NCBI GenBank assembly: GCA_934654585.1
Contig: CAKUGF010000025.1
Location: 1 to 22,968, forward strand
Reading direction: 5' to 3'
From: an uncultured Collinsella sp.
Lineage (GTDB): Bacteria; Actinomycetota; Coriobacteriia; Coriobacteriales; Coriobacteriaceae
DNA: 22,968 nucleotides
The notes under the pieces are model-generated. The model was not told the DNA's origin. It did no database searches and saw nothing but the letters and a program-made list of their open reading frames with translations. Position numbers and translations under genes: made by a program. Below, in pieces: positions 1-7,386 of the stretch (position 1 is its first letter; the number at the start of each line of letters is the position of its first letter).

Positions 1-1379
1 ATACCAGGGATACCCGTTCCCTCGCGATACGATACGGGAGCGGGTGCGCCGTCGTTGGAAATGGTCATGCGCGCGACAGCGCACCCGTCCGGCGCCTCCT
101 GCCACAAGCGTACCTGGACCTGGTGGGCCTGCGCATGCTTGGTGGCATTGGTCGAGGCCTCGCGAATAATCTGCAAAAACGCCGCGGCGATGCGCGCATC
201 GCTTGGCAGCTCACCCTCAACATCGATCTGTACGCTCACCAGACCAAAGGCATGAACGATATCGCCCAGCTGCTCTGCCGGCTCGCTGTCGCCACCACTG
301 CGCAGGTCGGCGGCGATCGAGCGCAGCAGCGGGTCGATCTGCTCGAGCGATTCGTCGTCCAGGCGTCCCTCTTCCAGATAGCGATGGAGGATGGACAGGC
401 GCTGGCCGATCACGTCGTGCACGCGCGCACGCATGCGCAGGTAGGCCGCGTTATCGGCAACCTTCTTGACCTCCTCGATCTGAGCTTGAAGCTCTTGGCC
501 CGCAAGCTCGAGCAGATGATTGGCCTGCGCTAGGCGATCATAGGCATGAGCATACTCTGTCACGTCCAAGCCGATGATGCGCTCAAAGGGGCGACCCGAG
601 ACCATCACCTCATCGCATGCAAACAGGCGAATCTCGGAGGAAGCGATCTCGACCACCGCACGCGCCTCGCCAAAGCGATCCAGGTCGATTTGGACACGAT
701 CCTTGCTGCTCTCGGGCGCCTGCATGCTGAGCCGGCGGAGGTCATTCCATGTGCCGCTCATGTCGTGTAGGTCGGTGGGCATATGAAGCTCCACGAGGTT
801 CTTGCGCATGCAGCGGTTCATGAGCAACGGGCGACCCTTTGAATCCAAGTACAGGATGCCCACCGGAATCACGTTAATGGTCTCGATCGTCGAAAACGCC
901 GTGATGTCCTCCTGGCGATTGCGCACGTCCATCAAAAGCGCCGCGATGGAGCGGAATAGGAAGAACGCGCCCTCCGCAATAAGAACCGCAGTCCATGTCG
1001 TGCCCATAACGTAAATCACCGGCGGCGTCACGGCGGCGACAAGCGACAACTCCGCCAGCATGACGGGACGGCGATAATACACCATAAGGACCACGCCATA
1101 GACGGCAATCGCGGCGTTGAGCCACAGCAGCCCGCCCGCTGCCTCGGCGACGACGTAGAGCGGCGCCACCAGATACGAGCCGCTCGACGCGAACAAGATA
1201 ACGGCCGAGATAGTCAAGTGCAGCACAAGGCTTGCCTCATAGGCACAAATCACCTTGCGGTTGAAGGACGAACGGCGTGAGGCGATGAGCGGGACGTGGA
1301 TCGTCTGCAGGCACGTAGCCAGGGCAAAGACGACATCGAGCGCAACGATCTGGGGAAGGATAAGCGGCACCTGCATCAT
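1..1379 (-). CDS. NarL-type sensor histidine kinase (partial, C-terminus off the left edge)
   Basis: The minus strand is open from an ATG at 1379 to the window edge, about 459 residues. The first ~155 residues are hydrophobic and contain several membrane segments. A PAS-like linker follows, then a coiled stretch of about 30 residues. The phosphoacceptor region reads RARVHDVIGQRLSIL, a HisKA_3-type R-x-x-H-D box. The ATPase N box is REASTNATKHAQA, and the start of the G region (SNDG, then GTGIPG) is cut by the edge. Such kinases autophosphorylate on His and pass the phosphate to a LuxR-type response regulator, whose gene probably lies just beyond the left edge. The ATG overlaps the TGA of the upstream 7TM gene (TGATG), so the two are translationally coupled. 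The signal is unknown. The family is sure; the function is inferred. Confidence 0.9.
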   Translation of the reverse strand, partial: MMQVPLILPQIVALDVVFALATCLQTIHVPLIASRRSSFNRKVICAYEASLVLHLTISAVILFASSGSYLVAPLYVVAEAAGGLLWLNAAIAVYGVVLMVYYRRPVMLAELSLVAAVTPPVIYVMGTTWTAVLIAEGAFFLFRSIAALLMDVRNRQEDITAFSTIETINVIPVGILYLDSKGRPLLMNRCMRKNLVELHMPTDLHDMSGTWNDLRRLSMQAPESSKDRVQIDLDRFGEARAVVEIASSEIRLFACDEVMVSGRPFERIIGLDVTEYAHAYDRLAQANHLLELAGQELQAQIEEVKKVADNAAYLRMRARVHDVIGQRLSILHRYLEEGRLDDESLEQIDPLLRSIAADLRSGGDSEPAEQLGDIVHAFGLVSVQIDVEGELPSDARIAAAFLQIIREASTNATKHAQAHQVQVRLWQEAPDGCAVARMTISNDGAPAPVSYREGTGIPG

Positions 1380-3178
1380 CACTCACCTGCCCGCGGCATC
1401 AGCACGATCATGCGCAACTGACCGGCCTCGCCCTCAAGACGGTATGCTACGTTGCGCCCCTGGAGCGCGCTTTCGAGTTCGTGAGCTGCCGGCGTCTGCG
1501 ACAAGTCCTTCTCGTCGTTGGAAATAAGCGTGGCGCGCAGTTCCACGCTGCACGAGTCGTGGTCGCTCAAGTGATACATAAGCGCCGGATGGTCGGTCGT
1601 GTAGGCGAAAAACGCAAAATCGTACACGCAGTCATACAGCGCGCCGACCGCACTGGCGTGCATGGGGCGCCGTATGGCGATGATCGAAGCGCAGTCGACA
1701 TCGATGGTACGCAAGTCACTTGCCAACTCGTTGGCAATGAGCTGGATGCGATCTCGGTCGAAGCCGCTTTCCCCATGCTGCGCCAACGTGAGCGAGCCCT
1801 TGCGTTTGCAATAGGCGACGAGCATCTTGGCACATTGCAGCATGCGATAGCGCTCGTGCGAGGATGCTTCATCGGTTAACGGCGGCAGCGAGCTCAGCAG
1901 CCCATACATCTCATCGAGAGCGCGGGCTAGTGCCTGGTCAACGTCTTTGACCAGTATGGTCTCAGCCTCTTGGTCTGCCAGGTGCGCCTTAAGGTCATAG
2001 TCGGCCGCGAGCAGCTCGTTTTGGCGCTGCAACTCCATACGTCGATGCGCCAGCTCGCGGTTGATCTCGTTGAGCTCCGAGACGTCTTGGGCAAGCAGGG
2101 CCGATCCACCCAACAGCGAAAAGGTGCGATACATCACATCGGGGTCCGACGCCACGGTAAAGGCGTGGACATGGCCGTGCTCCTGGGCGCGCAGCTCCTC
2201 GCGCACGCCCGGCGGAACCGGCTTTGATGCCGGCGTGGCATAGACTTCTTGTAGGTCACGCGTCAGCACCTTGAGGTCGAGCGGTAGGGTATCAAAGATG
2301 CCGGCGATGTCGTGATACGACGGAATGACGCCGCAATCGAGGCAGATCTCGAGCGTCACCACGCACAGCACGCAGTAGACGAGCGAGAAGTTGAGCTTCC
2401 ATGCCCACGGCACGCGCAGGGCGTATGAAATGGCAAAGAACGCGCCCCCCAGCAGTACGAGTGCCGCCGTACCCGAGAAACGTTGGATACGGAAGGACGA
2501 GGATCGACCAACCAAAATGAAAAAGGCGACAAAGTTAAAGGCCGTCCATATGAGAACGGTAAAGTAGCCCCAGCCGTACGTGTAGTCGTTGCTCCAGGTT
2601 TCACTCGAGTGATCGAAATGAAAGACCTGCTGGTGAACATCGTTGGTAAGCACGAATCCTATGAGTAGGATAGCCGCGATCCATAGGGCCGTACGGTAGC
2701 GGCGGCCCGTGCGATGCTGCTCCACCCCCGTAAGACGCAGGCCGCACAGCTGATAGAGCAATGGAATGAGCGTCATGGGCACGTAGTACAGGTACCACAG
2801 CATGGTGGCATAGAACGGCGTAAACGACTTGTACTTGAGGATGACCTCGATCATCCACAGGGCACAGATGGTGGCAACGGCGACGAGGCGCCGGCGCAAA
2901 ACGTAATCCAAACAGCGCAGATAAACCAACACGCCCCAGATTGAGAACGCTATCGCGGCGACAAGCAGCGGAATCGAGCTCGAATGGATGAGCCCGTCCA
3001 CGACTTCTTTGGACACCTCGCTATAGACAGGCACGGTGTTGGAGAGCTTGGGATCAGAGGTGAATAACGCCGGCAAGACCGCCAAAAGCAGAAGAAATAG
3101 TGCGGTTATGACGCCGGCAATGACGAAGGCGCGGCGACGGTACACCAGGTGTGTTATGCCAACGAGGAATCGCGGCAT
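1379..3178 (-). CDS. 7TM sensor protein with degenerate histidine-kinase-like C-terminus
   Basis: About 600 residues from the chosen ATG at 3178. The N-terminal half has a membrane segment, an extracytoplasmic stretch and then about seven helices. These resemble the 7TM N-terminal domain of histidine kinases (HisKA_7TM), including a segment starting WYLYYVPMTLIPLLY and the pattern VLTNDVHQQVF. A PAS-like region and a long charged coiled coil follow (NRELAHRRMELQRQNELL). The C-terminal ~150 residues align in position with a kinase core, but no H box, N box (E-x-x-x-N) or G box is visible, so it probably does not phosphorylate. It is coupled to the intact kinase downstream and may be its sensor subunit. 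The start is uncertain. ATG 3262 adds 28 residues with rare codons (AGG, CGA, GGA) and sits just below a possible -10 box. ATG 3178 starts right before the first membrane segment. Confidence 0.85.
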   Translation of the reverse strand: MPRFLVGITHLVYRRRAFVIAGVITALFLLLLAVLPALFTSDPKLSNTVPVYSEVSKEVVDGLIHSSSIPLLVAAIAFSIWGVLVYLRCLDYVLRRRLVAVATICALWMIEVILKYKSFTPFYATMLWYLYYVPMTLIPLLYQLCGLRLTGVEQHRTGRRYRTALWIAAILLIGFVLTNDVHQQVFHFDHSSETWSNDYTYGWGYFTVLIWTAFNFVAFFILVGRSSSFRIQRFSGTAALVLLGGAFFAISYALRVPWAWKLNFSLVYCVLCVVTLEICLDCGVIPSYHDIAGIFDTLPLDLKVLTRDLQEVYATPASKPVPPGVREELRAQEHGHVHAFTVASDPDVMYRTFSLLGGSALLAQDVSELNEINRELAHRRMELQRQNELLAADYDLKAHLADQEAETILVKDVDQALARALDEMYGLLSSLPPLTDEASSHERYRMLQCAKMLVAYCKRKGSLTLAQHGESGFDRDRIQLIANELASDLRTIDVDCASIIAIRRPMHASAVGALYDCVYDFAFFAYTTDHPALMYHLSDHDSCSVELRATLISNDEKDLSQTPAAHELESALQGRNVAYRLEGEAGQLRMIVLMPRAGE

Positions 3179-3271
3179 GGCGAAGAGCCTGCCGCCCCTG
3201 GGATCCGCCACGGGTGCGGATCGGGTGGCCGTGTGTCCGATATGTCGTTCGCGGGTACCCATAGTGCTTTT

Positions 3272-3277
3272 AGTGTA
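3272..3277 (-). promoter_or_regulatory. possible -10 box of the sensor operon
   Basis: TACACT on the minus strand, ten bases before the ATG at 3262. No convincing -35 box lies 16-18 bp upstream. If real, transcription would start almost at that ATG, favouring the downstream start at 3178. Weak call. Confidence 0.3.
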
Positions 3278-3383
3278 CCGACAGGCAGGCTCAAAAAGCG
3301 GGCCACATGTCCCAAAATCCGCAGACGGCAAAACGCCCGACAGCTTCCCCCGTCTGGCATTTTTTGATACCCACCCGCCCAAT

Positions 3384-3567
3384 CCACCACAAAGGAGCAG
3401 GCACCTTTGCGGTGGTTGGAGACCGGTTTGTCTCGATCTGTAACAGCTAGGCAGTTAAAACCGGGCCTGGTGTTACAGATCGAGATTATCCGGTCTGCCC
3501 TCTGCAGTTTGTCTAAATCTGTAACAGGTAGGGACGATTTTGCCCGCTAGATGTTACAGATCGAGAC
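3384..3567. repeat. left copy of a 184-bp direct repeat made of three palindromes
   Basis: Nearly identical to 4814-4997 (offset 1430). The stretch 3401-3540 is unbroken identity, and differences are confined to a few bases near the ends. It contains three inverted repeats. The first, 3384-3415, pairs CCACCACAAAGG with CCTTTGCGGTGG. The second, 3431-3485, has perfect 15-bp arms (TCTCGATCTGTAACA and its complement). The third, 3511-3567, has 16-bp arms with two mismatches. No reading frame with coding character was seen. The pattern is that of clustered REP-like extragenic palindromes. Confidence 0.9.
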
Positions 3568-3575
3568 AGAAGATT

Positions 3576-3633
3576 CTAGTCGCAGGTGATGTCGAGGTTT
3601 TTGCCGGTGAGGCCCATGCAGCCGCCCTCGGCC
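3576..3633 (-). pseudogene. 3' end remnant of a DUF4867-like gene
   Basis: Read on the minus strand this stretch encodes LLAEGGCMGLTGKNLDITCD and a TAG stop. It closely matches the last residues of the intact gene at 5011-5655 (AAEGGYVGLVGKNLDITVD, TAG). DNA identity over about 58 bp is roughly 80 percent by eye, with both silent and amino-acid-changing differences, so it is not a fresh copy. Homology stops upstream of it, where the purine-rich leader of the AAA ATPase begins. It therefore looks like the stump of a second, diverged copy of that gene. Confidence 0.7.
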
Positions 3634-3643
3634 AACAGGCAAT

Positions 3644-3695
3644 TTGACTGAATAGGAAAAAAGGGAAAAAATAGGAAAAAAAGGAAAGGAGACTC
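3644..3695 (+). promoter_or_regulatory. purine-rich leader and possible promoter of the AAA ATPase gene
   Basis: TTGACT at 3644-3649 is a good -35 match. Seventeen bases later lies AAAAAT, only a fair -10 box. The rest is an unusual run of A and G ending in the ribosome-binding site AAAGGAGA before the ATG at 3696. The A/G bias contrasts with the surrounding GC-rich DNA and suggests the islet came from elsewhere. Confidence 0.4.
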
Positions 3696-4802
3696 ATGAC
3701 TGAAACCATCTTCTCCCCTTCGTTTGGAAATCGCCCGTCCTATCTGGTTGGGCGAGGAAGTGTAATTTCGACATTCATCTCCGGCCTTGAACAGGAGCCG
3801 GGCAATCGAGACCGCGCCATGCTCATGCTTGGCCAACGAGGAAGCGGCAAGACGGTTCTCCTGTGGGAGCTCGCCGATCGCGCTCGCAAGCTTGGCTTCG
3901 TCGTCGCCACGCCCACCGTTGCCTCCGAAGACATGCTCGAGCGCATTGTTGAAAAAATCCAAGAAGCAGGCGAGCCTTATGCCAACAAACGCCATCTCCC
4001 TAAACTCACGGGAGGCAGCCTGAGCGTCTTCGGTTTCTCAGCCGGCCTTGAGTTCACGCGCGATGTGCAGGAAACCAAGAGCTTCCAGTTCAAGCTCACG
4101 CAACTGGCGCGCAAATTGACTGAACAAGGACACGGCATCCTCATCCTCATCGATGAGCTCCAGGCCAATTCGCCCGAGATCAGACAACTCGTCACTGCTT
4201 ATCAAGAACTCGTCGGTGAGGGACTCAACGTCGCGCTCGTTATGGCGGGCCTTCCGGGAGCGGTCTCGGCAACGCTCAATGACCGCGTGCTGACGTTTCT
4301 TAACCGTGCGCGCAAAGTCACACTCGAACCGCTTTCAGTCGGAGATGTCGATGCCTACTATCAGCGTGCTTTCAAAGAGCTCGGCCTTGATATCCCAGAT
4401 GATCTTCGGCTGGATGCCGCTCGCGCAACCCAGGGCTCGCCCTACATGCTGCAGCTCATCGGCTACAACATCGCCAATCGTTGCCAGGTAGGAGAACGCG
4501 CAACACGAGAGCTAGCCGACGGAGCCATTGAGGCGTCAAAAGTCGATTTCGAAAACGATGTGTGCGAGACGACGCTCGCTGCGCTCTCGGACCAAGACGT
4601 TGCGTTTCTCGCCGCGATGGCAGACGACGAAGATGCCATGTCGCGTATTTCCGATGTGGCCGAGCGAATGTCGGTCACACCCGACTATGCGCAAAAGTAT
4701 CGCCGTCGTCTTATCGACGCCGGCGTGATCGAACAGGCCCGCCGCGGGTATGTGCGCTTTGCCGTTCCCTATATGGCCGACTACTTGCGAAGTCAGCTGT
4801 AG
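3696..4802 (+). CDS. AAA ATPase with C-terminal winged helix, in a repeat-flanked islet
   Basis: 368 residues. Walker A is GQRGSGKT (residues 46-53). Walker B is GILILIDELQ, with Asp153 and Glu154. AGLPG follows, as in archaeal-ATPase/Orc1-Cdc6-like P-loop proteins. The last ~60 residues (AERMSVTPDYAQKYRRRLID then GVIEQARRGYVRF) form a winged-helix-like DNA-binding end. The ATG follows a strong AAAGGAGA site. The gene is alone, on the opposite strand to its neighbours, and is enclosed by nearly identical direct repeats; the right repeat starts about 11 bases after its stop. Its role is unknown. By family it could be a nucleotide-dependent DNA-binding switch, a defence or mobile-element accessory protein, or an NTPase regulator. 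The ATPase call is firm; any role is speculation. Confidence 0.9.
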   Translation: MTETIFSPSFGNRPSYLVGRGSVISTFISGLEQEPGNRDRAMLMLGQRGSGKTVLLWELADRARKLGFVVATPTVASEDMLERIVEKIQEAGEPYANKRHLPKLTGGSLSVFGFSAGLEFTRDVQETKSFQFKLTQLARKLTEQGHGILILIDELQANSPEIRQLVTAYQELVGEGLNVALVMAGLPGAVSATLNDRVLTFLNRARKVTLEPLSVGDVDAYYQRAFKELGLDIPDDLRLDAARATQGSPYMLQLIGYNIANRCQVGERATRELADGAIEASKVDFENDVCETTLAALSDQDVAFLAAMADDEDAMSRISDVAERMSVTPDYAQKYRRRLIDAGVIEQARRGYVRFAVPYMADYLRSQL

Positions 4803-4813
4803 CTGCAGACAAA

Positions 4814-4997
4814 CCACCACAAAGGGACAGGCACCTTTGCGGTGGTTGGAGACCGGTTTGTCTCGATCTGTAACAGCTAGGCAGTTAAAACCGGGCCTGG
4901 TGTTACAGATCGAGATTATCCGGTCTGCCCTCTGCAGTTTGTCTAAATCTGTAACAGGTAGGGACGATTTAGCCTGCTAGATGTTACAGATTGAGAC
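4814..4997. repeat. right copy of the 184-bp direct repeat
   Basis: Same orientation and same three palindromes as the left copy: 4814-4845, 4861-4915 and 4941-4997. The copies differ in the loop of the first palindrome (gggac here, ggagc on the left) and at a few bases of the third. It lies between the stop of the AAA ATPase gene and the stop of the DUF4867-type gene at 5011. The palindromes could act as 3' mRNA structures for both convergent genes, but no U tract follows them. Confidence 0.9.
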
Positions 4998-5010
4998 AAA
5001 CAGGAAGCCC

Positions 5011-5655
5011 CTAGTCCACGGTGATGTCGAGGTTCTTGCCGACGAGGCCAACGTAGCCGCCTTCGGCTGCCTTGGGGCTGTCGGCGTGGCAGAGGACCCA
5101 CTTGTCGGCCTTCCAGTAGCAGTAGCTGTCGCCGGCGGCGGGCATATCAGCCGCGGCCTCGGGACGCGGGCCGTTGGTGCCGGCGGGCAGCGCAACCATC
5201 ACCTGGAAGCCGCCGTCGTCAACCATGCACGGCGTGTAGTGCAGCGTCGTGGCGTAAACCTCGACGAGCGTGCCGGCCGGCGCGCGGAAGGCCTTGATCT
5301 GCGCGGTATCGAGCTTGCCGTCGACGATCTGCTCGCGCTTGGCCAGCAGCAGGATAAAGTCGCGGGCGCCCAGGTTGAACTCGCTGGCGCGGTGATACTC
5401 CAGGCAGTTGAGCTGCGTGTTGTGGCCATTGCACCAGCCAAGCTGGAAGGGACGGCCGCCATACATGAGTAGACCGAGCGTGTCGGCGCCTTCAACCTGC
5501 TCGAGCTCGGGCGCAGAGGCCACGTACTTGCTGCCCTCGGGGATGGGCGTGGCGGCGAGTGCCTCGGTGAGCGGGGCGGTCAGGCTGGAGGGGACGTCGT
5601 CCCACACGCGGCCGTAGGGTTTGAACTCGGGATCGTTGACAGAGTAGATATGCAT
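5011..5655 (-). CDS. DUF4867-family protein
   Basis: 214 residues from the ATG at 5655, which follows a good AGGAG site six bases upstream. The start MHIYSVNDPEFKPYGRVWDD and the length fit the DUF4867 family as I recall it; such genes often sit near sugar-metabolism loci. The protein is soluble, with no membrane segment or signal peptide. It is rich in beta-type patterns (FQLGWCNGHNTQLNCLEYHR, and later VEVYATTLHYTPCMVDDGGF) that suggest a cupin-like barrel. No catalytic residues can be assigned. It lies downstream of luxS but is separated from it by a terminator, so it is probably transcribed alone. Its last codons recur as a remnant at 3576-3633. The family call is from memory and moderately sure. 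Confidence 0.75.
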   Translation of the reverse strand: MHIYSVNDPEFKPYGRVWDDVPSSLTAPLTEALAATPIPEGSKYVASAPELEQVEGADTLGLLMYGGRPFQLGWCNGHNTQLNCLEYHRASEFNLGARDFILLLAKREQIVDGKLDTAQIKAFRAPAGTLVEVYATTLHYTPCMVDDGGFQVMVALPAGTNGPRPEAAADMPAAGDSYCYWKADKWVLCHADSPKAAEGGYVGLVGKNLDITVD

Positions 5656-5688
5656 GTTCACTCCTGTTCGTTTTTGTGACTGTACAAG

Positions 5689-5700
5689 TATTCTAGAATA
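5689..5700. promoter_or_regulatory. 12-bp perfect palindrome upstream of the DUF4867 gene
   Basis: TATTCTAGAATA is a perfect palindrome 33 bp above the start codon. A TGTACA core lies just below it (5681-5686). The AT-rich stretch stands out in GC-rich DNA and is the only plausible promoter/operator area for this gene. No clear -35/-10 pair could be fixed. Confidence 0.4.
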
Positions 5701-5727
5701 AATACCACTCTTGTGGTTGCTCGACAC

Positions 5728-5760
5728 AAAAAAGGCGCCTCCGCATATGCGAAGACGCCT
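5728..5760 (-). terminator. rho-independent terminator of luxS
   Basis: Read on the minus strand the stem is AGGCGTCTTCGCAT pairing with ATGCGGAGGCGCCT (two mismatches), followed directly by six T. It lies 30 bp after the luxS stop. Confidence 0.85.
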
Positions 5761-5790
5761 CTAACACGGGCGCAATTCTTTCGAGCGCTC

Positions 5791-6279
5791 TTACGCCTGC
5801 TGATAGCGCAGGTGCTTCTCGTCGATATCGGCCAGATCGCAATCGAGATAACGCCGCGCGAGCCAGTTGGCCATGGGGAGGTTCTGGTCCAGGTAGTTAC
5901 CGCACTCCTCGGGAGCGGCACCGGGGACATCGCCCTCAAAGCCGGCAACGAACTCAAACAGCTCACGCACGAGCGGCAAAATCTCCTCGCTCGTCACCTC
6001 GCCAAACACGACCAGATAAAAGCCCGTACGGCAGCCCATGGGGCCAAAGTAGACGATGCGGCTCGACCACTCGGAATGGTTGCGCAGAAACGTTGCCCCC
6101 AGGTGCTCGATGGTATGGCACTCCGCCGTGTTCATGACCGGCTCCTTATTGGGTGTGGTCAGGCGAAGGTCAAAGGTGGTGACGGCGGCACCGGTCGCCG
6201 GATCGCGGTCGATGCGGCTCACGTACACGCCGGGCTCAAGCAGCAGATGATCGACAGAAAAGCTCGCGATGCGCTCCAT
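5791..6279 (-). CDS. luxS: S-ribosylhomocysteine lyase LuxS
   Basis: 162 residues, normal for the family. LuxS splits S-ribosylhomocysteine into homocysteine and DPD, the precursor of autoinducer-2, as part of the activated methyl cycle. The metal ligands are visible: His55 and His59 in ECHTIEHL, and Cys126 in EECGNYLDQN. The catalytic Cys83 sits in GPMGCRTG, with Glu58 beside it. The ATG follows an AGAGG site seven bases upstream. The gene has its own promoter (6344-6372) and terminator (5728-5760), so it is monocistronic. No pfs/mtnN or metK gene is adjacent. No SAH or SAM riboswitch was recognised in the short (~57 nt) leader. Confidence 0.97.
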   Translation of the reverse strand: MERIASFSVDHLLLEPGVYVSRIDRDPATGAAVTTFDLRLTTPNKEPVMNTAECHTIEHLGATFLRNHSEWSSRIVYFGPMGCRTGFYLVVFGEVTSEEILPLVRELFEFVAGFEGDVPGAAPEECGNYLDQNLPMANWLARRYLDCDLADIDEKHLRYQQA

Positions 6280-6343
6280 GGCAGATCCTCTCGTTAATCA
6301 ATTTGGGACGGGGCTCTTTTAGCTGATTCGAATGGTCGCACCA

Positions 6344-6372
6344 ATCATACCAGTCAAAAAAGCTCCGTCCAA
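6344..6372 (-). promoter_or_regulatory. luxS promoter
   Basis: On the minus strand TTGGAC (6367-6372), a 17-bp spacer and TATGAT (6344-6349), with TGG directly before the -10 box (extended -10). It is framed by a 10-bp inverted repeat with one mismatch (6306-6315 and 6361-6370), which could be an operator or a leftover stem of the upstream gene's end. Confidence 0.65.
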
Positions 6373-6381
6373 AAAGACTAC

Positions 6382-7356
6382 TTACCCCAGAACGCGGTCC
6401 ATGCGTGCCTTGAATTCGGACAGGAAGCGCGGGGCGTCCACGGTGAGCGCCACAAGGGCGCTCTTGTCGGGGTCGGCCACACGGCGTTCGTCGCAGATGG
6501 TGCGGCCGCGGTACTCACCCAGCAAATCCACGCGCAGGTTGCAGCCGAGCGCGCCCACAAGCGTGGGGTCGATCGCCACGGCAACAGCCAGCGGATCGTG
6601 CAGCGCGCAGCCGCCCAGGTAGGGAGCGTTCATCTCGTACGAGCCAATGTAGTGCTCGACCATGCTCGCAAACGCGCAACCCGCCATGGTGCCAGATCCC
6701 GTCCAGCCAGCGATATCACGACGCGTGAGCACCACGCGATGCGTCACGTCCAGACCGACCATGGTGAGTTTGCGGCCCGAGCGCAGTACGGCATCGGCGG
6801 CCTCGGGGTCGCTCGCAATGTTGGCCTCGGCGCCCGCGCTCACGTTGCCGGGCACCGTAAGGGCGCCGCCCATCACCACCACGCGGCCGATGGACATCAT
6901 AGCCGCCGCGTCGCGCTCAAGGGCGAGCGCCAAGTTGGAAAGCGGACCGGTCGCCACATAGACCAGGTCGGGACCATAGGTGCGCGCGGCATCGATCAGA
7001 TAATCGACCGCCGCGTTGCCATCGACCGACGTCGCCCCCACCGGCTCGTAGGGAGATGCGGGCACGCTCGCCCCGCCAATGCCGTTTTTGCCATGGATGA
7101 GCGTGGTGGACGCCGGCGGCGTATAGGGCTCGGTCGCCTTAATGGGACGATCGGCGCCCAGGTACACCGGCACCTCGGGGCGGCCCAACAGGTCAAGCAC
7201 CGCCAGGCAGTTATGCGCCGACTGCTCGACGCGCACGTTGCCAAAGCACGTGGTAATGCCGACGAGTTCCACCTCGGGACTCGCGATGGCATAGGCGAGC
7301 GCCATCGCGTCGTCCACACCCATATCCAGATCAAGGATCAGCTTCTTGGTTGCCAT
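6382..7356 (-). CDS. inosine/uridine-preferring nucleoside hydrolase
   Basis: 324 residues, the usual size. The N-terminus carries the family signature DLDMGVDD (residues 9-16), whose aspartates bind the catalytic calcium. ITTCFGNV and the C-terminal ALHDPLAV (catalytic His-Asp) are also present. The enzyme hydrolyses ribonucleosides to base plus ribose in the cytoplasm. The ATG follows GGAG eight bases upstream. The gene begins 30 bp after the ribokinase gene and is surely co-transcribed with it: the hydrolase frees ribose and the kinase phosphorylates it. Substrate preference (purine or pyrimidine) cannot be read from the sequence, so no rih symbol is given. Confidence 0.93.
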   Translation of the reverse strand: MATKKLILDLDMGVDDAMALAYAIASPEVELVGITTCFGNVRVEQSAHNCLAVLDLLGRPEVPVYLGADRPIKATEPYTPPASTTLIHGKNGIGGASVPASPYEPVGATSVDGNAAVDYLIDAARTYGPDLVYVATGPLSNLALALERDAAAMMSIGRVVVMGGALTVPGNVSAGAEANIASDPEAADAVLRSGRKLTMVGLDVTHRVVLTRRDIAGWTGSGTMAGCAFASMVEHYIGSYEMNAPYLGGCALHDPLAVAVAIDPTLVGALGCNLRVDLLGEYRGRTICDERRVADPDKSALVALTVDAPRFLSEFKARMDRVLG

Positions 7357-7386
7357 TGTTCTACTCCGCTTCTCCGTCTTTATCGT

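Larger units (their letters stand above)
3384..5010. mobile_element. candidate islet: direct repeat, AAA ATPase, direct repeat
   Basis: The whole stretch between and including the direct repeats. It carries no transposase or integrase, so it is not an autonomous element as seen. The stump of a DUF4867-like gene just inside the left repeat suggests it arose by recombination between two homologous loci, or by tandem duplication followed by replacement of one gene copy. Whether it moves is unknown. Confidence 0.4.

Noticed and set aside
3431..3567. CRISPR repeats
   Set aside because: Only two palindromic units per copy with unequal arms and no regular spacers or cas genes.
3576..3995. 139-codon minus-strand frame across the left repeat edge and the ATPase gene
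   Set aside because: Only the last ~20 codons resemble a real protein; the rest is the antisense of the ATPase gene. Kept as a pseudogene remnant instead.
3384..5010. Integrated phage or plasmid with att sites
   Set aside because: No integrase, tRNA target or phage/plasmid genes; the repeats are palindrome clusters rather than simple att cores.
6280..6343. SAM or SAH riboswitch upstream of luxS
   Set aside because: The leader is only about 57 nt and shows none of the conserved cores.
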